Shown here: piece after piece, positions 1 through 8,666 of the stretch
Numbering within the stretch: the first letter of the stretch is position 1
Layout: the number at the start of each line of letters is the position of its first letter
DNA from: Bordetella parapertussis
Lineage (GTDB): Bacteria; Pseudomonadota; Gammaproteobacteria; Burkholderiales; Burkholderiaceae_B
NCBI GenBank assembly: GCA_945883615.1
Contig: CAMCYB010000034.1
Location: 1 to 18,911, forward strand
Direction: 5' to 3'
Length of the DNA stretch: 18,911 bases
Made by a program: the position numbers and the translations under genes
The notes under the pieces: model-generated
Database searches by the model: none
Told to the model about the DNA's origin: nothing
What the model saw: the letters and a program-made list of their open reading frames with translations, nothing else

Positions 1-72
1 AACGCTTTGGCTATTAGGGGGCATCATTTTACGAACGATGTTGTCTTTAAATTCAGTGCTGTAGGTTGGCAT
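1..72 (-). CDS. Transposase N-terminus (IS3-like orfA), cut by window edge
   Basis: The minus-strand ATG at 72 opens 24 codons that continue without a stop to the edge. The translation starts MPTYSTEFKDNIVRKMMPPN, which I recognise as the opening of helix-turn-helix transposase proteins usually filed under IS3/IS911-type orfA (YSTEFK..IVRKMMPP). These proteins bind the element ends and, after a programmed frameshift with orfB, give the active recombinase; that part lies outside the window. The family call rests on this short stretch, so other transposase groups with the same N-terminal HTH are possible. Confidence 0.65.
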   Translation of the reverse strand, partial: MPTYSTEFKDNIVRKMMPPNSQSV

Positions 73-147
73 AGCAACTTCACTCCAACCGCCCCAAAAG
101 ATTAAGAAAAGAAATTAAAAGACCGGACAACTATTGTGACAGAGGGG
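1..147 (-). mobile_element. Left-edge insertion sequence, IS3-like, partial
   Basis: Partial insertion sequence that runs off the left edge. The visible part is one element end plus the start of its transposase, reading towards the edge. The inner boundary is inferred from where the proX-like reading frame loses its family sequence, just below position 148. From there, minus-strand sequence begins with a CCCTCTGTCACAATAGTTGT-like end followed by an AT-rich leader. The outermost terminal base and the target duplication cannot be fixed because the other end is not in the window. IS3 family is assigned from the transposase N-terminus only. Confidence 0.6.
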
Positions 148-432
148 GACGGCGTTCATCCACATTTCGGGGGCAATATCAGGGCGCCCTTTCTCTGTCA
201 TGGACGTCGCGGTTGGCATGGTGTCGCCAGGTACCGTTTCAGCTTGACAACCATAGCCATGTTTAAGAATAAATTCATCAACTCGGGCAGCTGCTTGAGC
301 GCTGGCCCAGTTCATTTCGGCAATGGTGACGTTACCGCAGGCCGCTTGTGCAGCCCCACCTGTTAAGGCAGTGATTGCCATTGCAGCCAAAAGCGACAGT
401 AATGGGCGGTTTAAGCGAGAGCTTAATTTCAT
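148..432 (-). pseudogene. proX: Glycine betaine/proline ABC transporter substrate-binding protein, truncated by IS
   Basis: The minus-strand ATG at 432 is preceded by GGAG six bases upstream. The first 30 or so residues form a Sec signal peptide ending in GGAAQA. The mature part reads CGNVTIAEMNW, then VDEFILKHGYGC, VPGDT and KGRPDIAPEMW, typical of the N-terminal lobe of periplasmic ProX/OpuAC-type quaternary-amine binding proteins; the two cysteines (32 and 62) are placed as in that family. Family similarity stops at about residue 95. The next ten codons are element sequence and end in TAA at 115-117, so roughly two thirds of the protein is missing. The intact gene would deliver betaine or a similar osmolyte to an ABC importer. 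The ATPase and permease genes, if present, would lie beyond the element. The remnant is almost certainly non-functional. Confidence 0.8.
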
Positions 433-796
433 AGATTTCTCCGTTCGTTCGGGTCAAAAGTGACCGATGGACAAAGTTTGGCTTAGTGCTCGTTAACCAA
501 ACGTTGTCGCAACGCAGTTTTGCGAAGCGAGTCCGGTAATGCACTCGTTGAGTGCTGGCATACCCCAAAAAAAGTCTGAGGCGGCGAATGCTCTGAAAGA
601 GCGTTTGAACCCTATTAGTACAGGGCTATGGTGACCTGGCAAGCAGGTTAAGGGAAAAAACTTTTAGCTTAAAAGCTTATTAAGACGAGGTCTAGTCTAA
701 CCAATTATTGACCGTTTTGGCAATTTTTTTTAATTAAACTTTTCTAAGAAACATTTTTATTGTATTTTGACAGAAGTTAATAGTTTTTAAGATCAT
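433..796. other. Gene-free stretch with five short hairpins upstream of the proX remnant
   Basis: No convincing coding region is seen. Short perfect inverted repeats follow one another: 541-555 (GCACTC, loop GTT), 590-602 (GCTCT, loop GAA), 610-625 (CCCT, eight-base loop), 634-648 (ACCTG, loop GCAAG) and 666-677 (AGCTT, loop AA). On the minus strand they sit 110-245 bases ahead of the proX start, so they could be a structured 5' leader; on the plus strand they lead away from it. None has a U-tract immediately after the stem, so they are not plain terminators. I do not recognise a known riboswitch class. Part 700-790 is strongly AT-rich. A 14-base perfect palindrome (ATCATTTAAATGAT, 792-805) overlaps the coxF stop codon. 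Confidence 0.45.
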
Positions 797-1837
797 TTAA
801 ATGATTTCTTTGCTTATCTGCTCTTGTATCGTCTTTGCTTGGGCAATATGCATCTGATCGGGTACATTCACTGCATTCTTAACAGCCAGTACTTCAGCCA
901 TAATGCTTACTGCAATTTCAGCGGGTGTTTTGCTTCCAATAAAGACGCCAATGGGGCCCTTTAATTTAGCAAGCGTGGCTTCAGTTTGCTCAAAATGTTC
1001 AATCATGCGTTGTTTTCGGGCCTGGTTATTTTTACGCGAACCAATGGCTCCGACATAAAAAGCTTCGGTTTCAATGGCTTCTAAGAGCGCCAAATCATCT
1101 AGCTTAGGGTCATGGGTAAGTGCCAGTATGCAGGTGCGACGATCTGGGGCAAAGCGTTTGACTGCATCATCGGGCCAGTCGCTCATGTGACTCACCCCTT
1201 GTGTACGCCAACCTGATGCGTACGACTCACGGGGGTCGCAAATGGTGACACTAAAGCCGCAAAAAAGCGCCATGGTAGCGATGTACTCACCAAGCTGACC
1301 CGCACCAATTAAAAGCATGCGGTATTGCGGCCCAAAGGTATTGATTAATTGCTCTTCGTTTATTTTTAAAGCGGCGACGCTTTGCGTCGCTTGTAAGGTT
1401 ACAACACCTGTTTTAAGGTTGGTGATGCGTTGCATTAACTCGCCTTTTTCAAGCGCTTCAATGAGAACCTTAAGTGTTTGAGTGTCGGGGTTGAATTCAA
1501 GTAATAATTCGAGCGTACCCCCGCAAGGTAAGCCAAAGCGATTTGCTTCCTCGGCTGTAATACCGTACTTGACGCGCTCAGGGGGGGCGTCATGAATGGG
1601 TCGGGGAACATGATCTTTATTGTTGCTGGTTCGAGCATACTGCGCAATCAGATCATCTTCAATGCAACCCCCCGAGACGGAACCGACAACCGCACCCGAT
1701 TCGCACAATGCCATGATTGAACCCACAGGGCGGGGTGAAGAACCCCACGTTTGTGTGACCGTGACTAAAACAGCTTTTTCTTGGTTTTCTCGCCATTCAA
1801 GCAATCGTTTTAAAACAATGACATCTTGATTTTCCAT
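797..1837 (-). CDS. coxF: XdhC/CoxF-type molybdenum hydroxylase maturation factor
   Basis: 346 residues, last gene of the cox operon, starting 17 bases after coxG ends. The N-terminal half is an XdhC_CoxI domain with the typical TWGSSPRPVGS (about 30-40) and GSVSGGCIE (52-60) stretches. The C-terminal half is an XdhC-type Rossmann domain with LIGAGQLG (176-183), then ALTHDPKLDD and YVGAIGSRKN. Members of this family bind sulfurated molybdenum cofactor and hand it to the apo-hydroxylase; XdhC of Rhodobacter is the studied example. Here the partner is presumably the CoxL subunit. Orthologues in similar operons are labelled CoxF or CoxI, so the symbol is by operon analogy. The product has no signal peptide and should be cytoplasmic. 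Confidence 0.85.
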   Translation of the reverse strand: MENQDVIVLKRLLEWRENQEKAVLVTVTQTWGSSPRPVGSIMALCESGAVVGSVSGGCIEDDLIAQYARTSNNKDHVPRPIHDAPPERVKYGITAEEANRFGLPCGGTLELLLEFNPDTQTLKVLIEALEKGELMQRITNLKTGVVTLQATQSVAALKINEEQLINTFGPQYRMLLIGAGQLGEYIATMALFCGFSVTICDPRESYASGWRTQGVSHMSDWPDDAVKRFAPDRRTCILALTHDPKLDDLALLEAIETEAFYVGAIGSRKNNQARKQRMIEHFEQTEATLAKLKGPIGVFIGSKTPAEIAVSIMAEVLAVKNAVNVPDQMHIAQAKTIQEQISKEII

Positions 1838-1854
1838 CGCGACTTACCTTAGCA

Positions 1855-2448
1855 TCATTGATACATTGAATAAAAGACAACTGCGGCTGCAGCGGCAGCA
1901 GCGATAATTAGCCAGCGCGGAATAGAGCCTGGGCTTTGATTATTTTGCGTGTTAGAAGATTGATCTGTCGTGGCATCTGTCACGGTGCCCTGTGCAGTAA
2001 CATGGGTTTGTTCTGCTAGAACCACTTCAAAACGCTTAAAAAAATCATTGGCCATAGACTTTGCTGCGCCGTCAATTAGGCGTTGACCCAGCTGAGCAAG
2101 CTTGCCACCGATTTGTGACTCAACGGTGTAGTTTAATAAAACACCCTCAGCATTGGGCACCAGCTCAACATGTGACAGCCCTTTGCCATGACCTGCAACC
2201 CCACCCTGAACCTCAAACGATAAAGTGTATGAATGGGGAGGTTTAATATCTGAAAGTGTGACCGTACCTGAAAATTTGGCTGAAACAGGCCCTACTTTAA
2301 TGGCGGCTGCCACCTCATACACGTCTGGTGATTTCAGTTCAAAACTTTGGCAACCAGGAATACATTGTTTCAAAATGTTGGGGTCGTTAAGTGCTAGCCA
2401 TGCTTGTTCAGCGGTGGTGGCCAGTTGGCGATTACCTTGCATTTGCAT
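1855..2448 (-). CDS. coxG: CoxG-family protein with C-terminal membrane anchor
   Basis: 197 residues. The N-terminal 150 or so form an SRPBCC/CoxG domain, with the family-typical opening GNRQL..T.EQAWLALNDPNILKQCIPGC and the later segment AKFSGTVTL. A polar linker rich in T, Q and N (about 150-172) leads to a single hydrophobic helix at 176-194 ending two residues from the C-terminus, so the protein is likely tail-anchored to the inner membrane facing the cytoplasm. In carboxydotrophs CoxG helps attach the hydroxylase to the membrane and links it to quinones. It keeps the same role here by inference. A purine-rich AAGGGAAG site lies upstream of the first ATG; a second in-frame ATG two codons later is an alternative start. 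Confidence 0.85.
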   Translation of the reverse strand: MQMQGNRQLATTAEQAWLALNDPNILKQCIPGCQSFELKSPDVYEVAAAIKVGPVSAKFSGTVTLSDIKPPHSYTLSFEVQGGVAGHGKGLSHVELVPNAEGVLLNYTVESQIGGKLAQLGQRLIDGAAKSMANDFFKRFEVVLAEQTHVTAQGTVTDATTDQSSNTQNNQSPGSIPRWLIIAAAAAAAVVFYSMYQ

Positions 2449-2495
2449 GACAGACTTCCCTTATTATTTGAAGACAGGCACAAAGTGTAAGACGA

Positions 2496-3710
2496 TTATG
2501 AAGGTCGTGGCTTAAAAGGGGCGCGCGAATGTATTGAGGTAACTTGGGCAAGTGAGCGGGCTAATTTTTCTAAGCTGTCTAAATTGTGAATGGCAAGCAT
2601 TTGATGTGAATGCTTCGTGATGATTTGAGCCCCACCCGCTAAGGGAGCATAACCATCGTAACGCAATAAAGGGTTTAACCAAACCAACTGGCTTGATTGC
2701 TTAGCAAGCCAATTTAGGTGATGATCAAGTTGCGACAGGTCACCGGTATCTAGCCCGTCACTGATCAACAAAACGAGGGTTCGTCGCCCCACCATTTCGT
2801 GCCGGAAATGGTTGTGAAACGTAGCAATTGATTCGCCCATTTGAGTGCCACCACCAAAGTCTTCAATCATGGCATTGGTTTGAAGCAACATGTGATCTGT
2901 ATCGTCTTCGTTAAAGGCCGCTGACAAAGGGGTGAGTTGCGTACCAAACGCATAAACTGATCGCTTAATATGGCGAGTCGCTTGATGCAAAAATGCCAAC
3001 ATGAGACGTGCGTAGCGTTCCATTGAGCCTGATACATCAACCAATATCAAAAGGGGGAGCGGTTGTAAACGCCTACGTTGTTTAGCTAGTGACAGTACCT
3101 CACCATCAAAGCGGCTGGCATCGTTGAGCAATTTGCTCCAATGTATGCGGTCACCTCGAACCGACGGCACAGAACGGCGCGCTTTAAATTGAGGTAAGGG
3201 TAAGGGTATTTCACGCGCGAGCCGTTCAACTATTTTAAATTCGCTCGCGCTTAACTGATCAAAATCGGCATGCCTTAGCCGATGTTGCGCACTGGCTGAC
3301 ATGGCAGCATCAAGCTTTATTTCTTCTTCTTTAGGTGTCGCTTGCTTTGTTTGCTTCTGGAGGGGGGGTGGGGCGCTTAAAGCCTCTTGTGCACGTGGGC
3401 TTCGTTTAGGTTCTGTTGCAGCCTTAGTTTGGGGTAGTAACTGGGCCATCAGCTGTTTGGCAATGTCTGGATTACGAAAAAAAGCTTCAAATAATTCACT
3501 AAATACGCTGCGATCGGTATGGCGACTCACGAAAACGGCTTCTAGGGCAGCTTTAAGATCTTGGCGTTGATCAAAACCCACCAGCGCACAGCTTTGTTGT
3601 GCTAAAACGATGCGCGAGCTATCGACTGGCATGCCAGCACGCCTGAGCGCACGACCAAAGCCAATTAGGTTATGGGCTAACTTGCCTTGTCGTGCATCGC
3701 CGAGTTGCAT
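2496..3710 (-). CDS. coxE: CoxE-type VWA-domain protein
   Basis: 404 residues. The N-terminal half is helical with a low-complexity charged, proline-rich linker (about 95-130). The C-terminal half is a von Willebrand A domain with an intact metal-ion-dependent adhesion site: DVSGS (225-229), the threonine of GGGT (286-289) and SDG (317-319). CoxE proteins work with the MoxR-type AAA+ protein CoxD; in Oligotropha the pair is needed to mature the hydroxylase active site (sulfuration and copper insertion). Because the large subunit here lacks the copper ligand, only the sulfuration or cofactor-insertion part of that role is expected. The gene lies 20 bases after coxD and 47 before coxG. Confidence 0.85.
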   Translation of the reverse strand: MQLGDARQGKLAHNLIGFGRALRRAGMPVDSSRIVLAQQSCALVGFDQRQDLKAALEAVFVSRHTDRSVFSELFEAFFRNPDIAKQLMAQLLPQTKAATEPKRSPRAQEALSAPPPLQKQTKQATPKEEEIKLDAAMSASAQHRLRHADFDQLSASEFKIVERLAREIPLPLPQFKARRSVPSVRGDRIHWSKLLNDASRFDGEVLSLAKQRRRLQPLPLLILVDVSGSMERYARLMLAFLHQATRHIKRSVYAFGTQLTPLSAAFNEDDTDHMLLQTNAMIEDFGGGTQMGESIATFHNHFRHEMVGRRTLVLLISDGLDTGDLSQLDHHLNWLAKQSSQLVWLNPLLRYDGYAPLAGGAQIITKHSHQMLAIHNLDSLEKLARSLAQVTSIHSRAPFKPRPS

Positions 3711-3730
3711 GCTGTTTATTCAACCAAACG

Positions 3731-4621
3731 TTAGGTTTCATCAGCCGGGGCAAGCAGCGTTTCGATCAGCGGCTCTAGAGCGGCCACGTCATCGCGCTGT
3801 TTAAAAATAACACCTGCCGTACTTTGCACAATTTCAGGGTCTAGCTCTAGCGTATTGAGTGCCACTAATGCTTTAGCCCATTCAATACTTTCTGCAATGC
3901 CTGGGCTTCGCGAAAAAGCATTCGCCATGGGTTGTAGTCGTAATCGCTCAATAAATTGCGTCACTTGTTCACTCAGCTTTACCGACAGGTCAGGCACTCG
4001 ATGTTGCACAATGGCAAGTTCGCGTTTGCGTTCAGGGTAATCAACCCAGTGGTACAAACACCTACGTTTAATTGCATCGCTTAAATCGCGGGTGCGGTTG
4101 CTTGTCAGAATAGTGATGGGTTGGTGTTGCGCTTGAACGGTACCTAATTCTGGAATGCTGACTTGGTATTCGCCCAGATATTCCAGTAAAAATGCCTCAA
4201 AGGGTTCGTCTGCGCGATCTATTTCATCTATGAGTAAAACAGCCCCTGGCGCAGGGGCTTCTAGTGCACGTAACAAAGGGCGACGAATCAAATATTTTGA
4301 TTGATACACTTCTTGCTCAATTTGTTCTGCGTTACGCTCGGTTTGTGCTGCACGCATATGAATGAGTTGGGCGGCATAATTCCATTCATATAACGCTTCA
4401 CGTTGCTCTAAGCCGTCATAGCATTGCAAGCGAATCAATGACCGACCGGTTATCTGAGCCAAAACTTTGGCCAGCTCAGTTTTACCCACACCGGGTTCAC
4501 CTTCTAACAACAAAGGTCTATTTAAAGCTTGAGCCAAATATACGGCAGTCGCTAAGCGTCGATCAGGAAAGTACCCGATCGACTCAAACGACTTGACGAG
4601 CTGATCAATTGATGTGTTCAC
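3731..4621 (-). CDS. coxD: CoxD-type MoxR family AAA+ ATPase
   Basis: 296 residues forming one AAA+ module. Walker A is GEPGVGKT (41-48), Walker B is LLIDEID (129-135), and a sensor-1 asparagine sits in TSNRTRDL (N175). KRRCLYHW follows, typical of MoxR proteins with arginines near 186-187. The length and domain fit CoxD, the ATP-driven chaperone that partly unfolds apo-CoxL and, with the VWA partner CoxE encoded next, allows maturation of its Mo site. The order M-D-E is conserved in cox operons. The start follows coxM by 28 bases. The protein is cytoplasmic or membrane-associated, with no transmembrane segment seen. Confidence 0.88.
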   Translation of the reverse strand: MNTSIDQLVKSFESIGYFPDRRLATAVYLAQALNRPLLLEGEPGVGKTELAKVLAQITGRSLIRLQCYDGLEQREALYEWNYAAQLIHMRAAQTERNAEQIEQEVYQSKYLIRRPLLRALEAPAPGAVLLIDEIDRADEPFEAFLLEYLGEYQVSIPELGTVQAQHQPITILTSNRTRDLSDAIKRRCLYHWVDYPERKRELAIVQHRVPDLSVKLSEQVTQFIERLRLQPMANAFSRSPGIAESIEWAKALVALNTLELDPEIVQSTAGVIFKQRDDVAALEPLIETLLAPADET

Positions 4622-4649
4622 AACAATACTAAAACCTTTTGTGAATCAA

Positions 4650-5444
4650 TCATGTCGCCAATGCAGCATCAACGGCACGCTGAGTTTGGGTGGTAATTAA
4701 ACTGGCACGATAAGCAGCAGAGGCATGCAAATCACCACTAAGCTCACTGTCGTCAATTTTGATGTGGTCTACAGCGGCTGCTGTAAAAGAGGCTTGCAAT
4801 GCGTTCTCAAGCCCATCATGTCTAAACACACCATTACCTGCGCCCGTGATGGCAACTCGAACGCCATGATCTGTTTGTGCCACAAACACTCCCACTAATG
4901 CGTAGCGAGAGGCGGGCTGTTTGAACTTGGCATACGCTGATTTTTTAGGAATGGGAAAGCTGACTGCAGTGATGACTTCATCAGGTTCAAGTGCAGTGCT
5001 GTACATGCCAAGAAAATAATCATCTGCTTTAATCGTTCGCGTGTTGGTATGAATGGTTGCATCTAATGCCATAACAGCGCTGGGGTAACAGGCTGCCGGG
5101 TCGTTATTTGCCAATGAACCACCAATCGTACCCATCGCTCTCACTTGTTTGTCGCCAATGCCACCTGCCAAGTGAGCTAAACCCGGTATGTGTTGCTTGA
5201 TACCTGCGTGCTGAGCGACATCTTGATGTCGTGTCATGGCGCCAATAATAAAGTTTGAACCCTCTTGTTTAATGCCTACAAGCTCGTTCATGCGACCTAA
5301 GTCAATTAAAGCCTCAGGTTGTGTCAGGCGTTGTTTCATTGAGGCCAATAAAGTTTGGCCCCCTGCAAGCAGCTGGCCCCCAGCTTGAATCATTTTGACT
5401 GCATGATCAACTGATTCAGCCCGTTCATATTTGAAGTCGTACAT
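4650..5444 (-). CDS. coxM: Molybdenum hydroxylase FAD-binding (medium) subunit
   Basis: 264 residues, slightly shorter than well-studied CoxM. The FAD-binding motifs of the PCMH-type flavoprotein fold are present: LLAGGQTLL (25-33) and TIGGSLANNDPAA (106-118). The C-terminal part matches the CO dehydrogenase flavoprotein domain. The subunit takes electrons from the 2Fe-2S clusters of CoxS and passes them to the quinone pool or another acceptor. The gene lies 15 bases downstream of coxL and is read in the same direction, as expected for stoichiometric subunits. The substrate cannot be inferred from this subunit. Confidence 0.88.
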   Translation of the reverse strand: MYDFKYERAESVDHAVKMIQAGGQLLAGGQTLLASMKQRLTQPEALIDLGRMNELVGIKQEGSNFIIGAMTRHQDVAQHAGIKQHIPGLAHLAGGIGDKQVRAMGTIGGSLANNDPAACYPSAVMALDATIHTNTRTIKADDYFLGMYSTALEPDEVITAVSFPIPKKSAYAKFKQPASRYALVGVFVAQTDHGVRVAITGAGNGVFRHDGLENALQASFTAAAVDHIKIDDSELSGDLHASAAYRASLITTQTQRAVDAALAT

Positions 5445-5459
5445 CGTGTTTCCTTTAAA

Positions 5460-7841
5460 TTAAACGCGCGCTGATTGAATGGCTTCCCAAACACGAAGTG
5501 GGGTAGCAGGCATATCAAAATCTTTTACACCTAAGGGTGCGAGTGCATCAAGCACAGCATTAATCACGGCCGGAGGCGAGCCGATCGCGCCCGCTTCACC
5601 ACAACCCTTGGTGCCCAACGGGTTGGTGGTGCAGGGAGTGCTAGAAAAGCCAAGTTTAAAGTTGGGTAAATCGTCAGCACGGGGCATGGTGTAGTCCATA
5701 AATGAACCCGTTAATAGTTGACCCGTTTCACGATCATAAACGCAGTTTTCCATTAAGGCTTGGCCAATACCTTGAGCAATACCACCATGCACCTGGCCCT
5801 CAACAATCATTGGGTTAATGATGGTCCCGAAATCGTCGACCGCGGTAAAACGGTCTACCCTTGTTTCACCCGTTTTAGGGTTGATTTCAACTTCACAAAT
5901 ATAGGTGCCAGATGGAAAGGTAAAGTTTGTGGGGTCATAAAAAGCGGTTTCGTTTAGACCCGGTTCGAGCTTATCAAGTGGGTAGTTATGGGGAACATAA
6001 GCGGTCAGTGCAATTTGTGCAAAAGGTACTTTTTTGTCAGTGCCTCGCACGGTGAATTCACCGTTTTCAAAATCAATATCGGTGTCACTGGCTTCCATTA
6101 AATGGGCGGCAATTTTTTTGGCTTTTGCTTCGATTTTATCGATGGCTTTCATAATCGCTGCGCCACCCACAGAAATTGAACGCGACCCATAGGTACCCAT
6201 GCCAAAGGGAACGCGACCGGTATCGCCGTGAACAATATCAACGTTTTCAACTGGAATGCCAAGACGTGCTGCAACCACTTGGGCAAAAGTCGTTTCATGC
6301 CCTTGACCATGGCTATGCGAGCCTGTGAAGACGGTCACACTACCCGTAGGGTGAACGCGCACTTCACCACATTCAAATAGACCTGCCCGTGCACCCAGTG
6401 CACCCGCTAAATTGCTGGGTGCTAAACCACATGCTTCGATGTAGCTTGAATAGCCCATGCCACGCAGCAACCCTTTCTTTTCACTTTCAGCTCGGCGTGC
6501 CGCAAAGCCGTCTACATCAGCCAGCTCTTGTGATTTAGCCATTAACTGAACAAAGTTACCTGTATCGTATTGCAAGGCAACGGGCGTTTGGTAGGGGAAG
6601 GTCTTAATAAAGTTACGTTTACGAATGTCGTCTTGCGTGAGACCCAATTCCCAACCTGCGCGAGACACAATGCGTTCAAGTAAGTAAATCGCTTCAGGGC
6701 GACCTGCACCGCGGTATGCGTCAACGGGGGCGGTATTGGTAAACCAAGCATCAACCTCGACGTAAACCTGCGGTGTTTCGTATTGGCCAGCTAATAAGGT
6801 GGCGTACAAAATAGTTGGAATTGCGGTTGAAAAGGTTGATAAATAAGCCCCTAAATTAGCATCAGTATTAACTTTAAAGGCTAAAAATTTACCGTCTTTA
6901 TCGAGTGCCATTTCAGCGTGAGTCACATGATCACGACCGTGAGCATCTGATAAGAATGCCTCGTTACGGTCGGCTACCCATTTAATATTACGGTTTAGCT
7001 TTTTGGCAGCCCACGTTACACAGACGTCTTCTGCGTAAAGGTAGATTTTTGAACCAAAACCACCGCCTACATTGGGGGCAATTACACGCACTTTATGCTC
7101 AGGTAGGCCCATAACAAATGCGGTCAACAACAAGCGTTCAACGTGTGGGTTTTGATTTGAAACGTAAAGTGTATATTCGTCTGATGCGCGGCTATAACAA
7201 CCAATTGCCGCGCGAGGTTCCATTGCGTTAGGAATAAGTCGATTATTGATCAGATCAATTTTAGTGATGTGGGCGGCTGATTTAAATGCTTCATCAACGG
7301 CAGCTTTGTCACCTATTGCCCACTTATAACAATGATTTTTCAGGGCTTGATCATGAATTAAAGGCGCACCTTCTTTCATCGTATCGCGAACATCTGCCAC
7401 AGCAGGTAAAACGTCGTAATCGACTTCAACTAACTCAGAGGCATTTCGCGCTTCTTCGAGTGAATCAGCAATCACCATGGCAACGTGGTCACCGACATAT
7501 CGCACTTTACCCTGTGCCAAGATGGGGTGAGGGGGTTCGTTCATTGGGGTGCCATCGATGTTGGTAATTAACCAGCCGCAAGGCAAACCATTGATTTTGT
7601 CATGTGCAACGTCTTCGCCAACATAAATGGCCAAGACACCTGGTGCAGCCATGGCTTTTTTTGTATCAATTGACTTAATGACAGCGTGCGCATGTGGCGA
7701 GCGCACAAATACGGTGTAAGTTAAATTGTTTAGTTGAACATCGTCAGTGTATTCGCCCGCACCCGTTAAAAAACGCTCGTCTTCTTTGCGAAGAATAGAC
7801 TCACCAATGTAAGGTAATTTTGCAAAATCATTTGAACCCAT
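5460..7841 (-). CDS. coxL: Molybdenum hydroxylase large subunit, form II CoxL type
   Basis: 793 residues, the usual CoxL length. Molybdopterin-site motifs are intact: GGGFGSK (259-265), GQGHET (512-517) and KGCGEAG (745-751), with E749 as the probable catalytic glutamate. The active-site loop reads AYRGAGR (375-381). This is the form II signature. True aerobic CO dehydrogenase (form I) has AYxCSFR, whose cysteine binds the copper of the Mo-Cu centre; here that position is G378. The protein is therefore a xanthine-oxidase-family hydroxylase called CO dehydrogenase by homology, and CO oxidation is doubtful. Other substrates such as an N-heterocycle or an aldehyde are equally possible. It has an AAAGGGG-type ribosome site and lies 12 bases after coxS. 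Confidence 0.9.
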   Translation of the reverse strand: MGSNDFAKLPYIGESILRKEDERFLTGAGEYTDDVQLNNLTYTVFVRSPHAHAVIKSIDTKKAMAAPGVLAIYVGEDVAHDKINGLPCGWLITNIDGTPMNEPPHPILAQGKVRYVGDHVAMVIADSLEEARNASELVEVDYDVLPAVADVRDTMKEGAPLIHDQALKNHCYKWAIGDKAAVDEAFKSAAHITKIDLINNRLIPNAMEPRAAIGCYSRASDEYTLYVSNQNPHVERLLLTAFVMGLPEHKVRVIAPNVGGGFGSKIYLYAEDVCVTWAAKKLNRNIKWVADRNEAFLSDAHGRDHVTHAEMALDKDGKFLAFKVNTDANLGAYLSTFSTAIPTILYATLLAGQYETPQVYVEVDAWFTNTAPVDAYRGAGRPEAIYLLERIVSRAGWELGLTQDDIRKRNFIKTFPYQTPVALQYDTGNFVQLMAKSQELADVDGFAARRAESEKKGLLRGMGYSSYIEACGLAPSNLAGALGARAGLFECGEVRVHPTGSVTVFTGSHSHGQGHETTFAQVVAARLGIPVENVDIVHGDTGRVPFGMGTYGSRSISVGGAAIMKAIDKIEAKAKKIAAHLMEASDTDIDFENGEFTVRGTDKKVPFAQIALTAYVPHNYPLDKLEPGLNETAFYDPTNFTFPSGTYICEVEINPKTGETRVDRFTAVDDFGTIINPMIVEGQVHGGIAQGIGQALMENCVYDRETGQLLTGSFMDYTMPRADDLPNFKLGFSSTPCTTNPLGTKGCGEAGAIGSPPAVINAVLDALAPLGVKDFDMPATPLRVWEAIQSARV

Positions 7842-7853
7842 GATGCACCCCTT

Positions 7854-8321
7854 TTAAGTTTTCATGTGTGCAGCGCCTTGCTGCACAGCTTTGACGATGT
7901 TTTGATAGCCTGTGCAACGGCAAATGTTGCCCTCAAGCAGCTCTCTGATTTCTAATTCAGTGGCATCTGGGTGTTTGGTGCAAAGGTCTAAAGCACTAAT
8001 CACCATGCCAGGTGTACAAAAGCCACACTGAAGGCCGTGACAATCTTTGAATGCTTGCTGCATCGGGTGCATCGTGCCGTCGGGTGCCGCAATGCCTTCA
8101 ATTGTCGTGATTGAGGCGACCGCAGCTTGCGCTAAAAGCATGTTGCAAGATTTAATCGAGTGACCGTTAATCATGACGGTACAGGCGCCGCATTGAGCGG
8201 TATCGCAACCAATGTGTGTGCCTGTTAAATGCAGGTGTTCTCTTATAGCAGTTGAAAGTAACGTGTTGTCTGCGGCATCAATAGTAAAAGTTTTACCGTT
8301 GACCGAAAGTTCGGTTTTCAT
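7854..8321 (-). CDS. coxS: Molybdenum hydroxylase 2Fe-2S (small) subunit
   Basis: 155 residues with both 2Fe-2S clusters complete. The N-terminal plant-type ferredoxin cluster is C39, C44, C47 and C59, in [13 protein letters not shown]. The C-terminal four-helix domain cluster is C99, C102, C134 and C136, in [10 protein letters not shown] and GNICRCTGY. It shuttles electrons from the molybdenum centre of CoxL to the FAD of CoxM. This is the first gene of the minus-strand operon; order S-L-M differs from the M-S-L order of Oligotropha but is common for form II clusters. The ATG at 8321 has a strong AGGAG site (within 8326-8333), and a plausible promoter lies just upstream. Confidence 0.92.
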   Translation of the reverse strand: MKTELSVNGKTFTIDAADNTLLSTAIREHLHLTGTHIGCDTAQCGACTVMINGHSIKSCNMLLAQAAVASITTIEGIAAPDGTMHPMQQAFKDCHGLQCGFCTPGMVISALDLCTKHPDATELEIRELLEGNICRCTGYQNIVKAVQQGAAHMKT

Positions 8322-8361
8322 GTTTGTCTCCTGTTAATGGCAATATTTTTTTATTTTCTTA

Positions 8362-8390
8362 ATACTAGAGTACAAATGGTAATAATTCAA
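8362..8390 (-). promoter_or_regulatory. Candidate sigma-70-type promoter for the cox operon
   Basis: On the minus strand TTGAAT (8385-8390) and TAGTAT (8362-8367) are separated by exactly 17 bases; each matches four of six consensus positions. Transcription would start near 8355, giving a leader of about 35 bases before the coxS ATG at 8321. The surroundings are AT-rich, so a chance match is possible. Confidence 0.35.
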
Positions 8391-8666
8391 TGCCTTCGCT
8401 TAATGAGGTTATTTATTAAGGGCTTTTAAAATTTAAGGCAGACCAAGACAAAGGCTGAGACAAGGGCTGATATTAAATACTGAGTCGTAAATTAACTGTT
8501 TTAATACGCAACCTAGCCTTTTGGGCTATGTAATAAAGTGCTCGAAATAGAAAACGGCTTTAAAATCTTAAGCTTTAGCATCATCAGTCGATTATTTTTA
8601 AAAATCTTGCTCATGCTTGGTTACACCTAAATTTAATATTATTCAAAAAATCTTAAAGGTTTTTAA
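8391..8666. other. Rest of the divergent intergenic region, nothing firmly assignable
   Basis: AT-rich sequence between the divergently read coxS and the gene at 8667. It contains one small stem (TAGCC, five-base loop, GGCTA; 8514-8528) with no following U-tract. No coding region, RNA gene or clear plus-strand promoter was found. An AAAGG ribosome site lies just before 8667. Operator sites for whatever controls the cox operon may be here, but no clear palindrome stands out. Confidence 0.4.

Noticed and set aside
332..568. Open frames over the proX leader on either strand
   Set aside because: No ribosome site, no family resemblance, and they overlap the proX signal peptide region in another frame.
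601..720. Possible 5S rRNA or tRNA fragment on the minus strand (CACCATAGC and GGGTTCAAA resemble pieces of such RNAs)
   Set aside because: The surrounding sequence does not hold the conserved order of 5S rRNA or a cloverleaf; similarity is limited to a few bases.
766..793. TTGACA followed 16 bases later by TAAGAT on the plus strand as a promoter
   Set aside because: It would read antisense into coxF in an AT-rich stretch; a chance match is likely.
5460..8321. Calling the cox genes a proven aerobic CO dehydrogenase
   Set aside because: The large subunit lacks the form I cysteine and has AYRGAGR; only a form II molybdenum hydroxylase is supported.
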